Positions 45,900 to 49,688 of a stretch of 49,688 nt of DNA are shown here, piece by piece (position 1 is the first letter of the stretch; each line of letters begins with the position of its first letter). Below the pieces are notes generated by a model. That model had not been told where the DNA came from. It searched no databases and was given only the letters and a program-made list of their open reading frames with translations. Both the position numbers and the translations under genes were made by a program. The stretch comes from Geodermatophilus sp. TF02-6 (GTDB lineage: Bacteria > Actinomycetota > Actinomycetes > Mycobacteriales > Geodermatophilaceae), in contig NZ_QOHF01000031.1 in assembly GCF_003319115.1 (NCBI RefSeq), positions 1 to 49,688 of the forward strand, given 5' to 3'.

Positions 45900-47116
45900 G
45901 GTGCCCTGGACGGGGCCGGCGGCGGGGCTGCACGGGCGCCGGGGCCCTGCTGCTCGGTGCGTGGCTGCTCGGCGCGTGCGGCCCGGCGGCGCCGCCGGCC
46001 CCCGACGCCGCGACCCCGACCCCGGCTCCGACCCCGACTGTGCCCGCGACGTCCGTGCCGACGCTCGACGTCACGGTGATCGCCGACGGCCTGGACCACC
46101 CCTGGGACGTTGCGCAGGCCCCCGACGGCACCCTGCTGCTCGACGAGCGGGACGGCGGCCTGACCGCGGTGCTGCCCGACGGCACGGTGCAGGAGGTCGC
46201 CGCCGACTTCGCCGACCTGTTCGCCACGGGGGAGACCGGGCTGATGGGGCTGGTGCTCGACCCGGCGTTCGCGCAGAACCGGCGCTTCTACACCTGCCAG
46301 GGCCGCGAGGACGACGACGGCCGGTCCGTCGCGGTGGTCGCCTGGACCGTCGACGGGGCCTGGCGCGCCGCCACCCGGGTCGCCGACCCGCTGCTCGACG
46401 GCATCCCGGTCAACGAGCGCATCGGTCGGCACGGCGGCTGCCGGCTGCGCGTCGACCCCACCGGTGCCCTGCTGGTGAGCACCGGCGACGCGGCCGACCC
46501 GGACACCGCGCAGGACCTGGGCACGCTCGCCGGGAAGGTGCTCCGGGTCGACCCGGCCACCGGGAGCCCGGCCGCCGGCAACCCGTTCGCCGACCGGCCG
46601 GGAGCCGACCCCCGCATCTGGACCTACGGGCACCGCAACGTGCAGGGGCTGGCCGTCCGTCCCGGTTCCGGCCAGGTGTACGCCGCCGAGCACGGCCCCG
46701 ACCGGGACGACGAGGTGACCGTGCTCCGTCCGGGCGGCAACGGCGGCTTCGCCCCCCACGGTCCCGGCTACGGCGAGTACGTCCCGATGACCGACCCCGC
46801 GCTGCCCGACGTCCTGTCGGCCACCTGGGCCTCGGGGGCGCCGACCATCGCCCCCTCGGGTGCCACCTTCCTCGACGGGGACCGGTGGGGCGCCTACGAC
46901 GGGCTGCTGCTGCTCGGCCTGCTCAAGGGACGAGGGGTGCTGGCCCTGCGGGTCGCCGACGACGGCACCCTGCTCGAGCAGTTCCGGCTGCCCGAGTTCG
47001 AAGGGACCCACGGCCGCATCCGCACGGTGCAGCTGGGCGGCGACGGCGCCCTGTACGTCACGACCGACGACGGCGGGGACGCCGACGTGCTGCTGAGGGT
47101 GACGTCCCGGCCGTGA
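45884..47116 (+). CDS. lipoprotein PQQ-dependent sugar dehydrogenase (GDH/sorbosone type), start uncertain
   Basis: Predicted surface lipoprotein with a six-bladed propeller of the soluble glucose/sorbosone dehydrogenase family. The n-region is Arg-rich, then GALLLGAWLLGAC gives a lipobox, followed by a Pro/Thr/Ala-rich linker. Core motifs: GLDHPWDVAQAPDG, HGGCRLRVDPTGALLVSTGD, TYGHRNVQGLAVRP, AAEHGPDRDDEV, and ATWASGAPTIAPSGATF. The start is unresolved. No ATG, GTG or TTG lies in frame near the signal peptide; a CTG at 45884 sits after GGAGGGGG, and the next in-frame ATG (45647) would make the repeat array coding. Substrate and PQQ use are inferred from the family only. Confidence 0.8.
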   Translation: MQRGRRCPGRGRRRGCTGAGALLLGAWLLGACGPAAPPAPDAATPTPAPTPTVPATSVPTLDVTVIADGLDHPWDVAQAPDGTLLLDERDGGLTAVLPDGTVQEVAADFADLFATGETGLMGLVLDPAFAQNRRFYTCQGREDDDGRSVAVVAWTVDGAWRAATRVADPLLDGIPVNERIGRHGGCRLRVDPTGALLVSTGDAADPDTAQDLGTLAGKVLRVDPATGSPAAGNPFADRPGADPRIWTYGHRNVQGLAVRPGSGQVYAAEHGPDRDDEVTVLRPGGNGGFAPHGPGYGEYVPMTDPALPDVLSATWASGAPTIAPSGATFLDGDRWGAYDGLLLLGLLKGRGVLALRVADDGTLLEQFRLPEFEGTHGRIRTVQLGGDGALYVTTDDGGDADVLLRVTSRP

Positions 47117-47190
47117 CCACGAGGTCGCGGCCCGGTGTCGCCCTGCGAGGCGCGCCGACGACTGGGGCCCGCAGGATCCCCGAGGAGCAG

Positions 47191-47246
47191 GACGACCCCG
47201 TCCTCCCCACCCCTCGCAAGCTCGGGGCGGGGCCCGGGACGAGGCC
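47191..47246 (-). terminator. structured hairpin repeat, copy D
   Basis: Outer stem 47194-47204 with 47236-47246 (one mismatch), inner stem 47205-47213 with 47224-47232, loop TCGCAAGCTC at 47214-47223. It lies between the ends of two convergent genes. The conserved A-C mismatches become G-U pairs on the minus strand, where it follows the flavin-fold protein gene by about 70 bases. Confidence 0.65.
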
Positions 47247-47313
47247 TGGGCTCAGCGCGCGTCGGGGACGGCACCTGGCCGCGGTCCTCGTCCGGAGGAC
47301 GACAGTGTCACCG

Positions 47314-47982
47314 TCACAGCACCCGGTCGCGCACCCGGGCCGGCACCGGGGTGCCCGGCGGGAGCAGCGGATCCGAGTCCGGCTCGCCGACCACGGTGCG
47401 CAGCGGCAGCACCCCCGCCCACACCGGGGCGGTCAGGTCCCGCTCGTCGTCGCCGGGCGGGCCGGTGCGCACCTTGACGCTCGCCTCGGTCAGGTCGAGC
47501 GTGAGCAGGGCGGTCGCGGCGAGCTCCCGGCGGTCGGGTCGCCGGGTCGCCGTCCAGGAGCCGGGCGCCAGGTGCTCGGTGAGCACCTCCAGCCCGAGCA
47601 GCCGCTCGGCCGGGTCGGTGACCGGCCGGGCGACCCCGTGGACGACGGCGCAGCGGTAGTTCATCAAGTGGTGAAAGGCCGAGCGGGCGTACACGATCCC
47701 GTCGACGTGGGTCACGGTGAAGCAGACCGGCGCCCCGGCGGCCGCGGCCCGCAGGGAGGCCGCCCCGGTGGAGCCGTGCAGGTAGAGGGTGTCGCCGCGC
47801 CGCCCGTAGCCGGTGGGCAGCACCACCGGCGCGTCGCCCAGCACGACGCCCAGGTGTCCGACCAGGCCGGCGTCGAGGACGGCGTACAGCTCGGCGCGGT
47901 CGGTCCGGGCGCGCCTGGCGCCGCGGCGGACGGTGCTGCGGGGGGTGGGGGACAGCGGGGGAGCGGGGTGCACGGTCCCCAC
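47314..47982 (-). CDS. pyridoxamine 5'-phosphate oxidase-family (flavin split-barrel) protein
   Basis: About 222 residues. The core has HLGVVLGDAPVVLPTGYGRRGDTLYLHGS, split here as the usual beta strands, followed by VCFTVTHVDGIVYARSAFHHLMNYRCAVVHG, a layout of the FMN-binding split barrel related to NimA nitroimidazole reductases and PNPOx. The substrate is unknown. GTG at 47982 is chosen; a GTG at 47973 is three codons later. It diverges from a MocR-type regulator that may control it. Confidence 0.85.
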   Translation of the reverse strand: MGTVHPAPPLSPTPRSTVRRGARRARTDRAELYAVLDAGLVGHLGVVLGDAPVVLPTGYGRRGDTLYLHGSTGAASLRAAAAGAPVCFTVTHVDGIVYARSAFHHLMNYRCAVVHGVARPVTDPAERLLGLEVLTEHLAPGSWTATRRPDRRELAATALLTLDLTEASVKVRTGPPGDDERDLTAPVWAGVLPLRTVVGEPDSDPLLPPGTPVPARVRDRVL

Positions 47983-48053
47983 CCTGCCCGACCCGGTGGC
48001 CTCCCCGAAGAGCCAATACGCTGCCTTCCCGGCAGGCCACTGGAGGTGTCGGG
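47983..48053. promoter_or_regulatory. divergent promoter with operator-like inverted repeat
   Basis: GTGGCCT (47996-48002) and AGGCCAC (48034-48040) are perfect inverted repeats 31 bases apart. Between them a plus-strand -10 TACGCT (48017-48022) and a minus-strand TATTGG overlap back to back. GGAGGTG precedes the regulator ATG. This suits autoregulation and control of the divergent gene by the MocR-type regulator. Confidence 0.45.
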
Positions 48054-49433
48054 ATGGTCGACGTCCCACCGGTCGTGCTCGACCGGACCTCGCGGACGCC
48101 GCTGTCGGTGCAACTGGCCGACGCGCTGCGGGCCGCGGCCGCGGCCGGCGTGCTGCGCCCCGGCGACCGGCTGCCCTCGACCCGCGAGCTCGCCGGCGCG
48201 CTCCGGGTGAGTCGCACGGTCACGGCGGCCGCCTACGACCAGCTGCTCGCCGAAGGCTGGGCGGACGGACGTCGCGGCGTGGGCACCTTCGTCGTCGGCG
48301 CGGCCGCCGCGGCCCGGACCACCCCGGCCGTCCGGCGGCCGTCGGCCCGGGCGACCACCCCCGGAACCGACCTGCGGGCCGGCACCCCGTGCCTGGAGGT
48401 GCTGGACCGGGCCGCGTGGCGGCGCGCCTGGCGCGCCGCCGGCGACGCGCCCCCGGACGCCGGCCCCGAGCCGGCCGCCGACCCGGCCTTCGCGCGGGCG
48501 GTGACCGACCACCTGCTCCGGCACCGCGGGCTGCCCGCCGCGCCCGAGGACGTGCTGGCCACCGCGGGGACCTCGGCGGCGGTCACCGAGGTCGCCGGAC
48601 TGCTGCCGCGCGGCAGCCGGGTCGGCGTGGAGGACCCCGGCTACCAGCGGGTCGTCGGCGCGCTGCGGGACGGCGGCGTCGACGTGGTGCCGCTGCCCGT
48701 GGACCGCGACGGGCTGGTGGTCGACGCGGTGCCTCCCGGCCTCGCGGCGGTGTACTGCACGCCGGCGCACCAGTTCCCGCTCGGCCGGCGGCTGTCCGCG
48801 GCCCGGCGGGTCGCCCTGGTCGCCCGGGCCCGCGCCGAGGGCTGGTGGGTGCTGGAGGACGACTACGACGGCGAGCTGCGCTACGACGTGGCGCCCCTGC
48901 CCCTGCTGGGTGCGCTCGGCCCGGACGTCGTGGTGCACCTGGGCACCACCAGCAAGATCGTCAGCCCGACGCTCGGCGTGGGCTGGCTGATCGCCCCGCC
49001 CGAGCTGCGCACCGCCCTCGTGGCCCGGCGGACGGCGACCGGCGCCCGGCCCGCCCGGGCGGGGCAGCGGGTGTTCACCGCGCTGGCCGGCAGCGGCGAC
49101 CTGGCCAGGCACCTGCGCCGGCTGCGCCGTGAGCTCGCCGGCCGGCGTGCGGAGGTGCTGGCGGCGGTGGCCGCAGGCGGGGCGCACGCGGAGGGCGACC
49201 CGGCCGGTGCCCACGTCCTGGTGCCGTTGCCCGACCCGGCCACCGAGGAGGCGGTCGTCGCCGCCGCGGCCGCGCGGGGCGTCGTGGTCGACGGGCTCGG
49301 GCGGCACCGGACCGGCTCCGCGCCGTCCCACCCCGGGGGCGGCCTGGTCGTGGGGTTCGCCGCTCCGACCCGCACCCATCTCCGCCGGGCCCTGCCCGTG
49401 CTCACCGCGGCGCTGCGGGATGCCCTGCGCTGA
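48054..49433 (+). CDS. MocR/PdxR-like regulator (GntR helix-turn-helix plus aminotransferase domain)
   Basis: A 459-residue fusion regulator. The N-terminal GntR-type winged helix (LSVQLADALRAAAAAGVLRP, LPSTRELAGALRVSRTVTAA) is followed from about residue 105 by a class I aminotransferase fold. The PLP lysine is Lys301 in GTTSKIVSP, and LEDDYDGELRY is the usual neighbour motif. Such proteins sense PLP or related amines. Known targets include pdxST, but no vitamin B6 synthesis gene is here; the divergent flavin split-barrel protein is the likely target. Confidence 0.9.
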   Translation: MVDVPPVVLDRTSRTPLSVQLADALRAAAAAGVLRPGDRLPSTRELAGALRVSRTVTAAAYDQLLAEGWADGRRGVGTFVVGAAAAARTTPAVRRPSARATTPGTDLRAGTPCLEVLDRAAWRRAWRAAGDAPPDAGPEPAADPAFARAVTDHLLRHRGLPAAPEDVLATAGTSAAVTEVAGLLPRGSRVGVEDPGYQRVVGALRDGGVDVVPLPVDRDGLVVDAVPPGLAAVYCTPAHQFPLGRRLSAARRVALVARARAEGWWVLEDDYDGELRYDVAPLPLLGALGPDVVVHLGTTSKIVSPTLGVGWLIAPPELRTALVARRTATGARPARAGQRVFTALAGSGDLARHLRRLRRELAGRRAEVLAAVAAGGAHAEGDPAGAHVLVPLPDPATEEAVVAAAAARGVVVDGLGRHRTGSAPSHPGGGLVVGFAAPTRTHLRRALPVLTAALRDALR

Positions 49434-49475
49434 GACCACCACCGGTTCCGACGCAGCCGCGAACGGCGCGCGCCC

Positions 49476-49688
49476 GGGGGACGGCTCCTGGCCGCGGTGT
49501 CGGTCCCTGTGAGTGGGGGGCCGGAGGCTCCCCCGAGCAGGGACGGGGGCGTGGGGCTCCACGGCGGCGGGGGACGGCTCCTGGCCGCGGTGTCGGTCCC
49601 TGTGAGTGGGGGGCCGGAGGCTCCCCCGAGCAGGGACGGGGGCGTGGGGCTCCACGGCGGCGGGGGACGGCTCCTGGCCGCGGTGTCG
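49476..49688. repeat. 93-bp tandem repeat running off the window
   Basis: The unit beginning GGGGGACGGCTCCTGGCCGC recurs at 49476, 49569 and 49662, exactly 93 bases apart and nearly identical; the third copy is cut by the window end. Each unit contains a hairpin (GTCCCTG with CAGGGAC, and GGGGG with CCCCC inside it). The period is a multiple of three and the minus strand is open through it with a 31-residue repeat. It starts about 40 bases after the MocR-type gene. Confidence 0.9.

Noticed and set aside
45901..48210. Long plus-strand frame overlapping the sugar dehydrogenase and flavin-fold genes
   Set aside because: Composition is Arg/Ala/Gly-rich without motifs, while the other frame carries clear propeller motifs.
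49476..49688. CRISPR array
   Set aside because: The 93-bp units are directly adjacent and nearly identical with no unique spacers, and no cas genes are present.

Overview
The window is very GC-rich (about three quarters G+C by eye), starts many genes with GTG, and is packed with genes that overlap by 1 to 4 bases. It reads as a high-GC actinobacterial chromosome. Gene content and order suggest a Geodermatophilaceae-type organism (Blastococcus, Geodermatophilus, Modestobacter); this is inference, not a database match. No transposase, phage gene, tRNA, rRNA or CRISPR array was seen.

Layout. (1) 0.1-12 kb, plus strand: one tight operon for heme synthesis (hemA, hemC, a cobA-like/hemD fusion, hemB, a small DUF3093-like membrane protein, hemL), then a histidine phosphatase and the System II cytochrome c maturation genes (TlpA/ResA-like lipoprotein, ccdA, resB, ccsB). 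(2) 12-19 kb: an accessory block of unrelated genes, mostly minus strand (small membrane protein, MerR regulator with a SnoaL-like partner, SDR, GrpB protein, methyltransferase), then a plus-strand aldo/keto reductase and an Lrp/AsnC regulator. It contains the only long stretches without genes and some apparently decayed sequence. (3) 19-26.4 kb: menaquinone genes in two divergent pairs (menA-menE against menC-menD; menF against menG), with leaderless-type promoters between them. (4) 26.4-45.6 kb: a geranylgeranyl-reductase-like flavoprotein (probably the menaquinone side-chain reductase), the complete nuoA-N complex I operon, and a trans-polyprenyl diphosphate synthase likely to make the quinone tail. 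A perfect Rex-type operator lies just after the promoter of this unit. (5) 45.6-49.7 kb: a repeat array, a lipoprotein PQQ-type sugar dehydrogenase, a flavin-reductase-fold protein divergent from a MocR/PdxR-like regulator, and a 93-bp tandem repeat running off the right end.

The genes form a respiratory supercluster: heme and its attachment to cytochrome c, the quinone head group and its tail, and the NADH dehydrogenase that reduces the quinone. Gene order resembles Mycobacterium tuberculosis hemA to grcC1 (Rv0509-Rv0562, from memory), with nuo placed between the reductase and the prenyl synthase. menB is not in the window.

The most interesting unexplained signal is a family of dispersed hairpins (four good copies plus a degenerate array). 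They share an invariant 10-nt loop and have two covarying stems. Two mismatches are conserved on the displayed strand and become G-U pairs on the other strand, which suggests a directional structured RNA or terminator element.
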